Position numbers and translations under genes: made by a program | Shown: in pieces, positions 44,877 through 53,892 of the stretch | How the letters are laid out: every line of letters starts with the position of its first letter | Position numbering within the stretch: position 1 is the first letter of the stretch | Source: CAVPMN01 sp963706425 | GTDB taxonomy: Bacteria > Actinomycetota > Acidimicrobiia > Acidimicrobiales > Acidimicrobilacustridaceae | Assembly: GCA_963706425.1 (NCBI GenBank) | Contig: CAVPMN010000003.1 | Coordinates: forward strand, 62,001 to 126,000 | Reading direction: 5' to 3' | DNA length: 64,000 nucleotides | The notes under the pieces: generated by a model | What the model saw: only the letters and a program-made list of their open reading frames with translations | What the model was told of the DNA's origin: nothing | Database searches by the model: none

Positions 44877-45673
44877 ATGCGAGTTCGTAAGCCACTGGCG
44901 GCGGTCGCCGCTCTGGGTGTCACCGCAGGTCTGGTCGGGTTCATGGCGCCCGCGCAAGCCGGGCCGACCGACGTGACCTTCGTGATGACCTGCATCGGTG
45001 ACGATTCCGTGCTTCCCGGCACCATCGGCGGCAACCCGGCCGACGGCGGCTCGCAGGGCGTCATCAACCTGCTCGGCGTGGTCGGTGGCACCGGTGCCAC
45101 CTCGATCAGCCTCAACGCCGTGATCACGCCCGACGTCCCGGCCACCATGGCCCCAGGGGAGACCGCAGCGGCCTCGTTCGGCTTCTCGACCATCCTCGAG
45201 CAGAGCACCATCGACGCGGCCGTGACGGCTGGCATCACCGCCATCACGGTGAAGAACCAGACCTACGAGATCCTCAACACCGGCGCGGCATCGCCTGAGT
45301 CGTTCGTGCTCAACCCGCCCGAGGCGACCATCGACATCACCGCCAGCCCGATCGACTACCCCGAGCTCACCATCGGCGGCGACGTCACTGCGGTCATCGG
45401 AGGAGCCGATCACCAACATCCTCTACCAGGTCGGCGACGGTGTCCCTGGGTGTGTCGGTCAACACCGACTCGCTCGGCACCGTCGAGTTCGGCATGAACT
45501 GCGGGCTCCAGCCCGATGCGGTCAACGAGGTCGCCGCCACCACCGTCGAGGGTGGTGTCGACCCGACCACCACGACGGCTCCGGTGATCACCGCTCCGCC
45601 CACCACGACCACCACCGCCGCTCCCACCACCACGGCGGTGTCGGGCACGGGTACGCCGCGGTTCACCGGCTGA
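44877..45673 (+). CDS. Secreted protein with Thr-rich C-terminal tail, two apparent frameshifts
   Basis: A typical signal peptide (MRVRKPLAAVAALGVTAGLV, cleavage after APAQA) leads into a beta-rich domain without recognised family (VTFVMTCIGDDSVLPGTIGG, TYEILNTGAASPESFVLNPP). Single-base indels near 45396-45402 and 45437-45441 break the frame; after repair the protein continues EEPITNILYQVGDG and NTDSLGTVEFGMNCGL and ends in a Thr-rich stretch and RFTG, about 264 aa. GGAGGAG precedes the ATG. No LPxTG anchor. Probably released or loosely wall-associated; function unknown. Confidence 0.7.
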
Positions 45674-45698
45674 CCTTCCCCCACATCTGAGGTTGCAT

Positions 45699-45722
45699 CG
45701 GGCCCCGCTTCGGCGGGGCCCG
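45699..45722 (+). terminator. GC-rich hairpin with TTCG tetraloop
   Basis: CGGGCCCCGC (45699-45708) and GCGGGGCCCG (45713-45722) pair perfectly over 10 bp around a TTCG loop, 26 nt after the secreted protein stop codon. No T-run follows, as is common for actinobacterial terminators. Confidence 0.7.
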
Positions 45723-45794
45723 GTCGCGTCCGGGCCCGCACGGCGACACGCTGGCCGTGTCGCCCGACGAGAAGCCAGGACGGCCGGTGCGGGC

Positions 45795-46532
45795 GTGGCA
45801 CACTCGTGCCCCTTGACCATCGGGGTGTTCGTCCTCGCCGCACTCGTCATGGGTGTCGGCGCCGCCGTGCAGGGCGCGGTCGGCTTCGGTGCGGCCCTCA
45901 TGGCCGCGCCGGTGCTGGCCCTGCTCGACCCCACGTTCGTGCCGGCGCCCCTGATCCTCGCCGCCCTGGTGCTCAACCTTCTGGTGATGCGGCGCGATCC
46001 GGGCGCCCATCACTGGGCGCCGGTGAAGTGGCCGATCATCGGACAGGTGCCCGGCGCCCTCATCGGCGTCACCGTGCTCAGCGTGGCGGCGAGCGACGAC
46101 ACCCTCGGGGTGCTCTTCGGCGTGCTCATCCTGTTCGCCATCGGGCTGTCGGTGTCGGGGCTGCATCCGCGCCCCAGCCGGCCCGTGTTGTTCGGCGCCG
46201 GCTCCTTGTCGGGTTTCATGCAGTCGACTGTGGGCGCAGGTGGCCCGCCGATCGCGCTCGTCTTCCAGAACGAGTCGGGTCCGTTCCTGCGAGCCAGCTT
46301 GTCGCGCTACTTCCTGTCGTCGTGCACGGTGTCGCTGACCTTTCTCGTCCTCGCCGGACAGGTGGGGGTGCGCGAGCTGGTCGACGCGGCCGTGCTCATG
46401 CCCGGCACGGTGCTGGGCTTCATGGCCTCGGGTTGGGTGGCGAAGCACGTCGACGGCGAGGTGGCGCGCCGATCGGTGCTCACCTTGTCCGCGGTGGCGG
46501 CCATCGCGGTGCTGGTGAAGGCGGTGGTGTGA
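45795..46532 (+). CDS. TauE/SafE family membrane permease
   Basis: A 245-aa protein with seven to eight helices and the family's paired repeats (MGVGAAVQGAVGFGAALMAAP in the first half; GSLSGFMQSTVGAGGPPIAL in the second, with the G-G-P-P motif). TauE/SafE proteins move sulfur-containing or organic anions across the membrane. Start is uncertain: GTG 45795 was chosen over TTG 45813, and neither has a good ribosome site. The last base pairs overlap the ABC ATPase start (GTGA), so the two are co-translated. Confidence 0.85.
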   Translation: MAHSCPLTIGVFVLAALVMGVGAAVQGAVGFGAALMAAPVLALLDPTFVPAPLILAALVLNLLVMRRDPGAHHWAPVKWPIIGQVPGALIGVTVLSVAASDDTLGVLFGVLILFAIGLSVSGLHPRPSRPVLFGAGSLSGFMQSTVGAGGPPIALVFQNESGPFLRASLSRYFLSSCTVSLTFLVLAGQVGVRELVDAAVLMPGTVLGFMASGWVAKHVDGEVARRSVLTLSAVAAIAVLVKAVV

Positions 46533-47317
46533 CCGATCCGCTGGTGCTCGACGGCGTGGCCTTGGTGCGTGACGGCCGGCGCATCCTCGACGACATCGAC
46601 TGGAGGGTGCGCCCCGGCGAGCGGTGGGTGGTGCTGGGCGCCAACGGCTCGGGCAAGACGTCGCTGATCCGCATCTGCTCGCTGTGGCTGCATCCGAGCG
46701 AGGGGCGAGTCGAGGTGCTGGGGGAGCAGCTGGGTCGCACCGATGTGCGCCGGTTGCGCGAGCGCATCGGATTGGCGAGCGCCGGGCTGGCCGACCAGCT
46801 GAGGCCACGGCTCACTGGTCGGGAGGTGGTGATGACCGCCCGCCATGGTGCGCTCGAGCCGTGGTGGCACGACTACGGCGATGCCGACCGGTTGCGGGCC
46901 GACGAGCTACTCGACCGACTCGGAGTGGGCTTCGCCGTCGAGCGGGCCTTCGGCACGCTGTCGTCGGGCGAACGTCAGCGGGTGCTGCTCGCCCGCACGC
47001 TCATGAACGACCCCGGGCTGGTGCTGCTCGACGAGCCCACCGCCGGCCTCGACCTGCCCGGTCGCGAGCAGCTGGTCGCCAGCCTCGACGAGTTGGCCGC
47101 CGACGGCACCACGCCGCCCACCGTGCTGGTGACCCATCACGTCGAGGAGATCCCCCCGCACTTCACCCATGTGCTGCTGCTACGTGGCGGTCGGGTGCAC
47201 ACCTGCGGTCCGCTCGACGAGCGGCTCACCGCCGAGGCGCTCTCGTCGTGCCTCGGTGTCGACCTGGTGCTCGAGCGCGACGAGCGCTCGGGCCGCTTCA
47301 CCGCCCGCGCCCGCTGA
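46529..47317 (+). CDS. ABC transporter ATP-binding protein
   Basis: A 262-aa single ATPase domain: Walker A LGANGSGKTSLIRI, signature LSSGERQRV, Walker B LVLLDEPTAGLD, and H-loop VLVTHHVEEI. The sequence GERWVVLGANGSGKTS and PPHFTHVLLLRGG resemble ATPases of the ModF/YnjD-like stand-alone group. There is no membrane partner beside it except the TauE permease, which normally needs no ATPase. Either the partner is elsewhere or this is a soluble ABC protein. It overlaps the convergent exporter gene by 20 bp. Confidence 0.85.
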   Translation: MTDPLVLDGVALVRDGRRILDDIDWRVRPGERWVVLGANGSGKTSLIRICSLWLHPSEGRVEVLGEQLGRTDVRRLRERIGLASAGLADQLRPRLTGREVVMTARHGALEPWWHDYGDADRLRADELLDRLGVGFAVERAFGTLSSGERQRVLLARTLMNDPGLVLLDEPTAGLDLPGREQLVASLDELAADGTTPPTVLVTHHVEEIPPHFTHVLLLRGGRVHTCGPLDERLTAEALSSCLGVDLVLERDERSGRFTARAR

Positions 47318-49325
47318 CCTCTCCTCGCAACCTGGCGTACCTGAGTCGCGGAATCCGGCACGAAGAGACGCAGGTTGGGGAGGGACGAGCGGTCGAGCAG
47401 CCGGTCGGGGTGGTGTGGCTGATCCAGGTGTCGTACATGGCCGCGTAGCGGCCCTGCTGGGCGACCAGCTCGTCGTGGGTGCCGAGCTCGACGATGCCGC
47501 CGTGGTCGACCACGGCGATGCGGTCGGCGCGCATCGCGGTGGCCAGCCGATGGGCGATGACGATGGCGGTGCGGCCCTCCAGCAACACGTCGAGCGCCCG
47601 CTCGATCTTGGCCTCCGACTTGAGGTCGAGGTTCGACGTGGCCTCGTCGAGCACCAGCACCCGCGGCCGGGCGAGAAAGGCCCGGGCGAGGGCCAGCAGC
47701 TGACGCTCACCCGACGACAGCGAGGCGCCGCGTTCGTGCACCGGGGCGTCGAGCCCGCCAGGCAATCGATCGAGCAGATCGTCGATGCCCACCAGCCGGC
47801 AGGCGGCGAGGATCTCGTCGTCGGAGGCGTCGGGTCGGGCGAAGGCCACGTTGTCGCGAATCGTTCCGTGGAACAGGAACGGCTCCTGGGGCACCACGCC
47901 GAGCTGTCGGCGCAGCGACTCGAACGTGACCGAGCGGAGGTCGTGCCCGTCGATCGAGACCCGGCCCTCCTCGGGGTCGTAGAAGCGGGTGACCAACTTG
48001 GCGATGGTCGACTTGCCGGCACCGGTGGGGCCGACCAGTGCGAACGTCTCGCCTGGCGCGATGTGGATCGACACGTCGTCGAGCACCGGCTTGGTGTCGG
48101 GCGCGTATCGGAACGTGACGTGGTCGAGCCGCACCTCGCCCGATATCGGGGGCAGCGTCTCCGCGTCGGGCTCCTCGGCCACCGACGGGGATGTGCCCAG
48201 CAGGTCGCGCAGCTTGGCGACGGCGGCCTGACCCTGCTGATAGGTGTTGTAGAGCTGTACGAGCTGCTGGATCGGTGCGAAGAAGGCGGTGAGGTAGAGC
48301 ACGAACGCGGTGAGCTCGCCGAGCGTGAGGTTGTCGTTCAGCACCATCCAGCCACCGATGCCGAGGATCAGCGCCTGGCCGACGATGCCCACGGCCTCGG
48401 TGCCCGGTCCGTAGATGGCCCCCACCCGCGCGGTGTAGGTGTTGGCGTCGAGATGCTCGCCCACGACGTTGTCGTGGTGGATGACGTTGTGGGCCCGCCG
48501 GTTGTGCGCGGTGATGATGCGCACACCCGACAAGCTCTCCTGCAGATCGGAGAGCACCTCGGCGATCTTGTCGCGAACCAGCGAATACCCCCGGTCGCTG
48601 GCTCGCCGGAACCACAGCGTCATCACGAGCATGATCGGGACGATGAGGCCGACCGTGATGAGGGCCAGCGTGGGGCTCATGGTGAACAGCACCACCGAGA
48701 TCACGACCAGCGTGAGCGCCTGCACGGCCAGGTTCACGAGCCCGTCCTGGAACAGCATGGTCATGGCGTCGACGTCGCTCGTCATGCGCGTCATCAGCCG
48801 GCCGGCCTTCTCGCCGGTGAAGAAGTCGAGCGAGAGTCGCTGGAAGTGTGAGAACACCCGCACGCGCAGCTCGTAGAGCAGCTTCTCGCCGAGGCGGCCG
48901 GTGTAGCGGATGCGCAGCGTGCTGGCGACCACGCTGACGAGGATCGAGGCGAAGTAGGCGATCGACACCGCGACCACGACGGTGAAGTCGCCGTCGCTGA
49001 TGCCGTGGTCGATGCCGATCTGGGTGAGCAGCGGACCGGCCTGGAGGGCGAGCGTCTCGACCACGACGAGCGCGAACGCGACCAGCATGGCGCCGCGGTG
49101 GCGGCCGAGGAACGAGCGCAGCTGGAAGGGTTCGCGTTCGGCGTCGCCCGCCACCTGGGTGAAGGGGATCGACTCGAGCGGATGCTCGGGCTCGGTGTCG
49201 AGGATCTCCTCGACACGGCGCTGGAGCTCCTCGGGGATGCCCGCGAACGGCAGGCCGGCCGCAGCCGAGCTCTGCGCACCGCTCGGCCCGGCCAGCGGCG
49301 ACCCTGGTGGTGGTCCCCAGCCCAT
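47298..49325 (-). CDS. ABC exporter half-transporter, catalytic subunit of a heterodimer
   Basis: A 675-aa multidrug/lipid-type exporter with N-terminal six-helix membrane domain (about 70-370) and C-terminal ATPase (about 405-640). Walker A GPTGAGKST, signature ASLSSGERQLL, Walker B VLVLDEATSNLD with the catalytic Glu, H-loop IVIAHRLAT. Its ATG overlaps the stop codon of the partner gene (TGATG). The final 30-odd residues after YAAMYDTWISHT are Arg/Ser/Cys-rich, run antisense into the convergent ATPase gene, and are not family-like; an indel may have removed the true stop codon. Confidence 0.9.
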   Translation of the reverse strand: MGWGPPPGSPLAGPSGAQSSAAAGLPFAGIPEELQRRVEEILDTEPEHPLESIPFTQVAGDAEREPFQLRSFLGRHRGAMLVAFALVVVETLALQAGPLLTQIGIDHGISDGDFTVVVAVSIAYFASILVSVVASTLRIRYTGRLGEKLLYELRVRVFSHFQRLSLDFFTGEKAGRLMTRMTSDVDAMTMLFQDGLVNLAVQALTLVVISVVLFTMSPTLALITVGLIVPIMLVMTLWFRRASDRGYSLVRDKIAEVLSDLQESLSGVRIITAHNRRAHNVIHHDNVVGEHLDANTYTARVGAIYGPGTEAVGIVGQALILGIGGWMVLNDNLTLGELTAFVLYLTAFFAPIQQLVQLYNTYQQGQAAVAKLRDLLGTSPSVAEEPDAETLPPISGEVRLDHVTFRYAPDTKPVLDDVSIHIAPGETFALVGPTGAGKSTIAKLVTRFYDPEEGRVSIDGHDLRSVTFESLRRQLGVVPQEPFLFHGTIRDNVAFARPDASDDEILAACRLVGIDDLLDRLPGGLDAPVHERGASLSSGERQLLALARAFLARPRVLVLDEATSNLDLKSEAKIERALDVLLEGRTAIVIAHRLATAMRADRIAVVDHGGIVELGTHDELVAQQGRYAAMYDTWISHTTPTGCSTARPSPTCVSSCRIPRLRYARLRGEVSGRGR

Positions 49326-51319
49326 CAGCCCGGCCCCATGGGGTCGCCCGACGGCGCCGGGAGCTCGTCGGCCAGTTCGTCAGTGGGCGTGTCGTCGGCC
49401 AGATGCGCGAGCACCTCGACGTAGCGGGGCTCGGTGGCCATGAGCTCGGCGTGGGTGCCGCTGGCGACCACCCGCCCGGATTCCAGCAGCGCCACCCGGT
49501 CGGCGAGGCTGATGGTCGAGAGTCGGTGGGCGATGACGACGGTGGTGCGCGAGTCGAGCAGGGTGGCCAGGGCGTCGTGGATCTTCGACTCGATGCGGAC
49601 GTCGATGGCCGAGGTGGCGTCGTCGAGCACCAGCATGGTGGGGTTCACCAGCAGGGTGCGGGCGATGGCGATGCGCTGGCGCTGGCCACCAGAAAGCGTG
49701 TAGCCCCGCTCACCGATGACGCTGTCGTAACCATCGGGCAGGGCCTCGATGAAGTCGTGGGCCTGCGCGGCGCGCGACGCGGCCACCACGTCGTCGAGCG
49801 ATGCGTCGGGTCGGCCGTAGGCGATGTTGTCGCGCACCGAGGTCGAGAACAGGAACGGCTCGTCGAGCACCAGGCCGATGTGTGAGCGCAGCGACACCAG
49901 GGTGAGGTCGCGCACGTCGTGCCCGTCGACCAGCACGGCACCGTCGCGCACGTCGTAGAAGCGGGGGAGCAGCCGGGCGACGGTCGACTTGCCACTGCCC
50001 GTGCGCCCGACCAGGGCCACCGTCTCGCCGGGCTCGACGGTGAGCGAGAACCCGTCGAGCACGTCGGGGCCTTCGGGCGTGGCGGCTTTGCCCTCGTGGT
50101 CGCGCTCGCCACCGCCGCCGTAGCCGAAGCGAACGTCCCTGAACTCGATGCGCCCGACGGGATCGAGCAGATCGGTGGCGTCGGGCCGATCGACGATCTC
50201 GGGCCGCTCGTCGAGCATCTCGTAGATGCGCTCGGCCGACGCGGCCGCCCGTTGCTGGAGCATGAGGAAGAAGCCGAGCAGGCGGAACGGTGTCTGCATC
50301 ATGAGGATGTAGGCGTTGAACGCAACCAGGGCACCGAGTTGGATCTGGCCGTCGATGACCAGCCAGCCGCCGTAGAGCAGCACGATCACCAGCCCGAACC
50401 GGGGCAGGTTCTCCATGAAGGGCGTGTAGCGCGCCCGGGCGTCGACGGTGGCCAGGTTGGCCCACTGGAGTCGCTTGGCCGATCGAGCCAGTTGGTCGAT
50501 CTGGCGCCGCTCGGCGGCGAACGACTTGACGACTCGCACGCCGTTGACGTTCTCGTCGACGATCGTGGCCAGGTCGGCCGTGCGGGCCTGCACGATCCAC
50601 GACAGCGGGAACACCTTCTGGCGCAGCAGCACGCCGAGCACGTAGACGCCGGGCAGGCACACGATTGCGGCGACCGTCAGCGGCACGCTGATCGTCAGCA
50701 TCACCACCAGGGCGAGCAGGAACGACAGCACCGACAGCGAGATGAGCGGGGCGAACGCCAGGAACATCTGCACCGAGCGGATGTCGCTGTTCGCCCGACT
50801 GATCAGCTGACCCGATTGCACCCGGTCGTAGAAGGAGAACGAGAGCCGAGTGAGGTGGCGGTAGACGATCGACCGCAGATCGGTCTCGATGCGATAGGCC
50901 ACTTTGTAGAGCCCGAAGCGATAGCCGTAGGCCAGCACGCCGCGTGCGAGTCCGAGGCCGATGAGGATCACCACGTAGCGACCGAGTGGCTCCGTCTGGT
51001 CGATGAGGGCCTTGTCGATCGCCTCGGCGGTCACGGCGGGCGCAGCGATCTGCACCAGCAGGGCGACGAGGGCCATCACCAGTGAGACCGACAGCACCAA
51101 GCGGTGCGCCAGCACCACGGGCAGCACTCGCCGGATCCAGCCCTTCGACCGGTCAGGGTCGATGCCTGTGCGTGGCGCCGGATAGCGGGCGACCACGCCG
51201 ATCGGCTCGGAGGGCCGTCCTGTGGCCGAGGAGGTGTCGGACGCGAGCGTGTCGCCCAGCCCGCCGGCGGACGCCGTGACGACGGGTTCGTCAGTCGCCG
51301 CCGGGCCCGTGGTCGTCAC
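49325..51319 (-). CDS. ABC exporter half-transporter, subunit with degenerate ATPase site
   Basis: A 664-aa partner of the downstream exporter. The membrane domain has six helices (VLSVSLVMALVALLVQIAAP at the first). The ATPase shows Walker A GRTGSGKSTVARL, signature YTLSGGQRQRI, and Walker B MLVLDDATSAID, where Asp replaces the catalytic Glu. That substitution is typical of the non-catalytic subunit in heterodimeric exporters such as LmrCD/BmrCD. A Gly/Lys-rich insertion (GGGGERDHEGKAATPEG) sits before the first ATPase strand. GTG 51319 was chosen; longer reading would invade the divergent gene. Confidence 0.9.
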   Translation of the reverse strand: MTTTGPAATDEPVVTASAGGLGDTLASDTSSATGRPSEPIGVVARYPAPRTGIDPDRSKGWIRRVLPVVLAHRLVLSVSLVMALVALLVQIAAPAVTAEAIDKALIDQTEPLGRYVVILIGLGLARGVLAYGYRFGLYKVAYRIETDLRSIVYRHLTRLSFSFYDRVQSGQLISRANSDIRSVQMFLAFAPLISLSVLSFLLALVVMLTISVPLTVAAIVCLPGVYVLGVLLRQKVFPLSWIVQARTADLATIVDENVNGVRVVKSFAAERRQIDQLARSAKRLQWANLATVDARARYTPFMENLPRFGLVIVLLYGGWLVIDGQIQLGALVAFNAYILMMQTPFRLLGFFLMLQQRAAASAERIYEMLDERPEIVDRPDATDLLDPVGRIEFRDVRFGYGGGGERDHEGKAATPEGPDVLDGFSLTVEPGETVALVGRTGSGKSTVARLLPRFYDVRDGAVLVDGHDVRDLTLVSLRSHIGLVLDEPFLFSTSVRDNIAYGRPDASLDDVVAASRAAQAHDFIEALPDGYDSVIGERGYTLSGGQRQRIAIARTLLVNPTMLVLDDATSAIDVRIESKIHDALATLLDSRTTVVIAHRLSTISLADRVALLESGRVVASGTHAELMATEPRYVEVLAHLADDTPTDELADELPAPSGDPMGPG

Positions 51320-51328
51320 CTCGTTAGT

Positions 51329-52714
51329 GTGTCGAAGCACCTTGGCGATGCCAACTCGACCACTACGCTGAGGCCGACCCGGCACGAGATCGCGGAGCCA
51401 CCGATAGAGATCGCCCTCGGCCTGCTGGCCGTCTGCCTGCTGATCGCGGCCAATGGAGTGTTCGTCGCGGCCGAGTTCGCGCTGGTCGCCGTCGATCGCA
51501 GCCGCATCGACCGCCAAGCAGAGGAGGGCAGCCGGCGGGCGAAGATCGCACGTGGGTTGCTGCGACACCTGTCGTTCCACCTGGCCGGCGCACAGCTGGG
51601 CATCACCGTGACCTCTCTGGTCGTCGGCTTCCTGGCCGAGCCGGTCATCGCCGAGCTGCTCACCCCGGTTCTCGAACCGTTCGTGAGCGAGACCGCCATC
51701 ACGGGCGTCGCGCTCACTGTGGGGCTGATCCTGGCCACGGTCGCCCAGATGGTCCTCGGCGAGCTGATGCCGAAAGGTCTGGCGATCGCGCATCCTGACG
51801 GCACGACGCGCGCGTTGTCGCCGTTCCTACAGCTCTATGGCACTGCCTTCGGGCCGCTCATCCGCCTCCTCAACGCAGCCGCGAACTGGACGGTGCGCCG
51901 CCTGGGCATGGAGCCTCGTGACGAGCTGTCGCAGGTGCGCACCCTGGCGGAGTTCGGCATGCTGGCCGCCGCATCGGAGCAGCAGGGCACGCTGGCGGGA
52001 TCGGCCTCGACCTTGCTGGCCCGCTCGATCCGGTTCGGCACGAAGACCGCAGCCGACGCCCTCGTGCCGCGCACTGCGGTGCGCGCCCTCGGCATCGACG
52101 ACACCGTCGCCGACCTCGTGGCCGCCTCGCGGGCGTCGGGTCATTCGAGGTTCCCGGTGTTCGGAGCCGATCTCGACGACGTGCGCGGGGTCGTGCACGT
52201 GCGGGCGGCGCACTCGATACCCCACGAAGAGCGCGTGACCACCCCGCTGGCGCAGCTGATGGGGGAGGCACTCGTCGTGCCCGAGACCCGCGACCTCGAA
52301 GACGTCATGTTCGACATGCGGGCGAGTCGGCAGCACCTCGCGGTGGTGGTCGACGAGTACGGCGGCACGGCAGGCATCGTCACGCTCGAAGACCTCGTCG
52401 AGGAGATCGTCGGCGAGATCGACGACGAGTACGACGCCATCACCCCGCAGCTGACCCACGGGGCGGCCGGGGGTGAGGTGGTCCTGCCCGGCACCCTCCA
52501 TCGTGACGAGGTCCTCGAAGCGGTCGGGGTCAGGCTCCCCGAGGGCCCTTTCGACACGCTGGCCGGTTTCGTGCTCGATCAACTCGGTCACCTCCCCGAC
52601 GCTGGTGCCCGCTTCGAGTGGGAGGGGTGGACCTTCCGGGTGGCCGCCATGGATCGGCGACGGGTCGCCGAGGTCGCCGTGACCGCTCCTCCCCATGAGG
52701 TCGGCGCGCCGTGA
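51329..52714 (+). CDS. CNNM/CorC-HlyC family membrane protein (hemolysin-like)
   Basis: About 461 aa as called. Domains in order: CNNM membrane domain (LLIAANGVFVAAEFALVAVD; GAQLGITVTSLVVGFLAEP), two CBS domains (near HSRFPVFGADLDDVRGVVHV and HLAVVVDEYGGTAGIVTLED), and a C-terminal CorC-HlyC domain. Family members are linked to magnesium or cobalt homeostasis. GTG 51329 is the only standard start, but it lies 9 bp from the divergent ABC gene start. Family alignment suggests translation really begins near 51404, where an ATA codon follows GGAG by 6 nt, perhaps a miscalled ATG. Confidence 0.87.
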   Translation: MSKHLGDANSTTTLRPTRHEIAEPPIEIALGLLAVCLLIAANGVFVAAEFALVAVDRSRIDRQAEEGSRRAKIARGLLRHLSFHLAGAQLGITVTSLVVGFLAEPVIAELLTPVLEPFVSETAITGVALTVGLILATVAQMVLGELMPKGLAIAHPDGTTRALSPFLQLYGTAFGPLIRLLNAAANWTVRRLGMEPRDELSQVRTLAEFGMLAAASEQQGTLAGSASTLLARSIRFGTKTAADALVPRTAVRALGIDDTVADLVAASRASGHSRFPVFGADLDDVRGVVHVRAAHSIPHEERVTTPLAQLMGEALVVPETRDLEDVMFDMRASRQHLAVVVDEYGGTAGIVTLEDLVEEIVGEIDDEYDAITPQLTHGAAGGEVVLPGTLHRDEVLEAVGVRLPEGPFDTLAGFVLDQLGHLPDAGARFEWEGWTFRVAAMDRRRVAEVAVTAPPHEVGAP

Positions 52715-53881
52715 ACCCGCTGGTGTTCCTCCTGGCCATCGCCCTCCTGCTCGCCAACGGCTTCTTCGTCGCGTTCGAGTTCGCCGTCGTGGGCTCGCGA
52801 CGCACCAAGCTCGACGAGTTGGCCGAGACGGGCGACCGCCGCGCTCATCCGGTCGTTGGCGGCGATCGCCGATCTCAACCGCGAGCTGGGTGGCGCACAG
52901 CTCGGCATCACGATCGCCTCGCTGGGTCTGGGTGCCGTTGCCGAGCCCGCCGTGGCTCAGCTCCTCGTGCCGCTGTTCGAGGCAGTGGGCGCGTCCGAGG
53001 CGTTGGCGCATTCCGTGGCCTTCGTGATCGCGCTGTCGATCGTGGTCTTCCTCCATCTCGTGATCGGCGAGATGGTGCCGAAGAACATCGCCATCGTCGC
53101 GCCGGAACGGGCCCTGATGAGGCTCATCACGCTCGACCGCATCTACCTCTTCGTGTTCGGTCCGGTGGTGAAGGTGCTCACCGCCATCGCGAACGGCGGC
53201 CTGCGCTTGTTCGGCGTGCGGGTCACCGACGAGCTCTCGGTCGCCCATACGGCCGAGGAGCTGGCGATGATGCTCGCGGTCTCGCGCGAGGAGGGCGTCA
53301 TCGAGGACTTCGCCGCCGACCTGATGGCCGGCGTGCTCGAGTTCGGCGGCACCGACGCCGCTTCGGTGATGGTGCCGCGCGAGCAGGTGGCCTACGTGCG
53401 CCGTAGCGCAACCGTCCGCGAGGTGGAGCAGTTGGTGCTGGCCAGCGGCCACTCCCGTCTACCGGTGGTGGGTCGCGACCTCGACGACGTGCGCGGGTTC
53501 ATCCACGCCAAGGATCTGCTCACGCTGCCGCCCAGTGCCGCCGGCGAGACCGTGCCGCCCCGACTGGTGCGGCGCATGTTGCTCGCCCCCACCACGCGAC
53601 CCCTCGAGGAGCTGTTGCTCGGTATGCGTCAGGCCCGGGTGCACTTCGCCCTGGTGCGCGACGAGGACGGCGCCACCGCTGGCATCGTCACGCTGGAAGA
53701 CCTCATCGAGGAGTTGGTCGGCGACATCCTCGACGAGTCCGACCGGGTGCGGGGTCAGGGCTCCCCACGGCCGACCGCACACGGCCAACAGCAGCCCCAG
53801 CAAGCCGATCAGCCCCATACATCTCAACAGTCCCATCCTCCACAGGGGTGGCACGAGCCACAGCAGCCACCGGACGGGTAG
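52711..53881 (+). CDS. CNNM/CorC-HlyC family membrane protein, second of a pair, one frameshift
   Basis: About 390 aa. It begins VNPLVFLLAIALLLANGFFV, and after an indel at about 52837-52843 continues AAIADLNRELGGAQLGITIA, LHLVIGEMVPKNIAIVAPE (family P-K-x-x-A), and CBS repeats (HSRLPVVGRDLDDVRGFIHA; FALVRDEDGATAGIVTLEDL). It has no HlyC domain; the end is a Gln/His/Pro-rich tail. GTG 52711 overlaps the upstream stop codon (GTGA). Paired CNNM genes are common in actinobacteria and probably form a complex. Confidence 0.86.
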
Positions 53882-53884
53882 GCT
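53879..53884 (+). promoter_or_regulatory. -10 element of the M23 peptidase gene
   Basis: TAGGCT overlaps the stop codon of the CNNM gene and ends 8 nt before GTG 53893. No ribosome site lies between, so a leaderless transcript is likely. Confidence 0.5.
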
Positions 53885-53892
53885 CTGCCGCC

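Noticed and set aside
1040..53881. Programmed frameshifting or pseudogenes as the cause of the split genes
   Set aside because: No slippery heptamers or downstream structures were recognised, the breaks affect unrelated genes, and one-base repairs restore full-length conserved proteins. Residual sequencing error is simpler.
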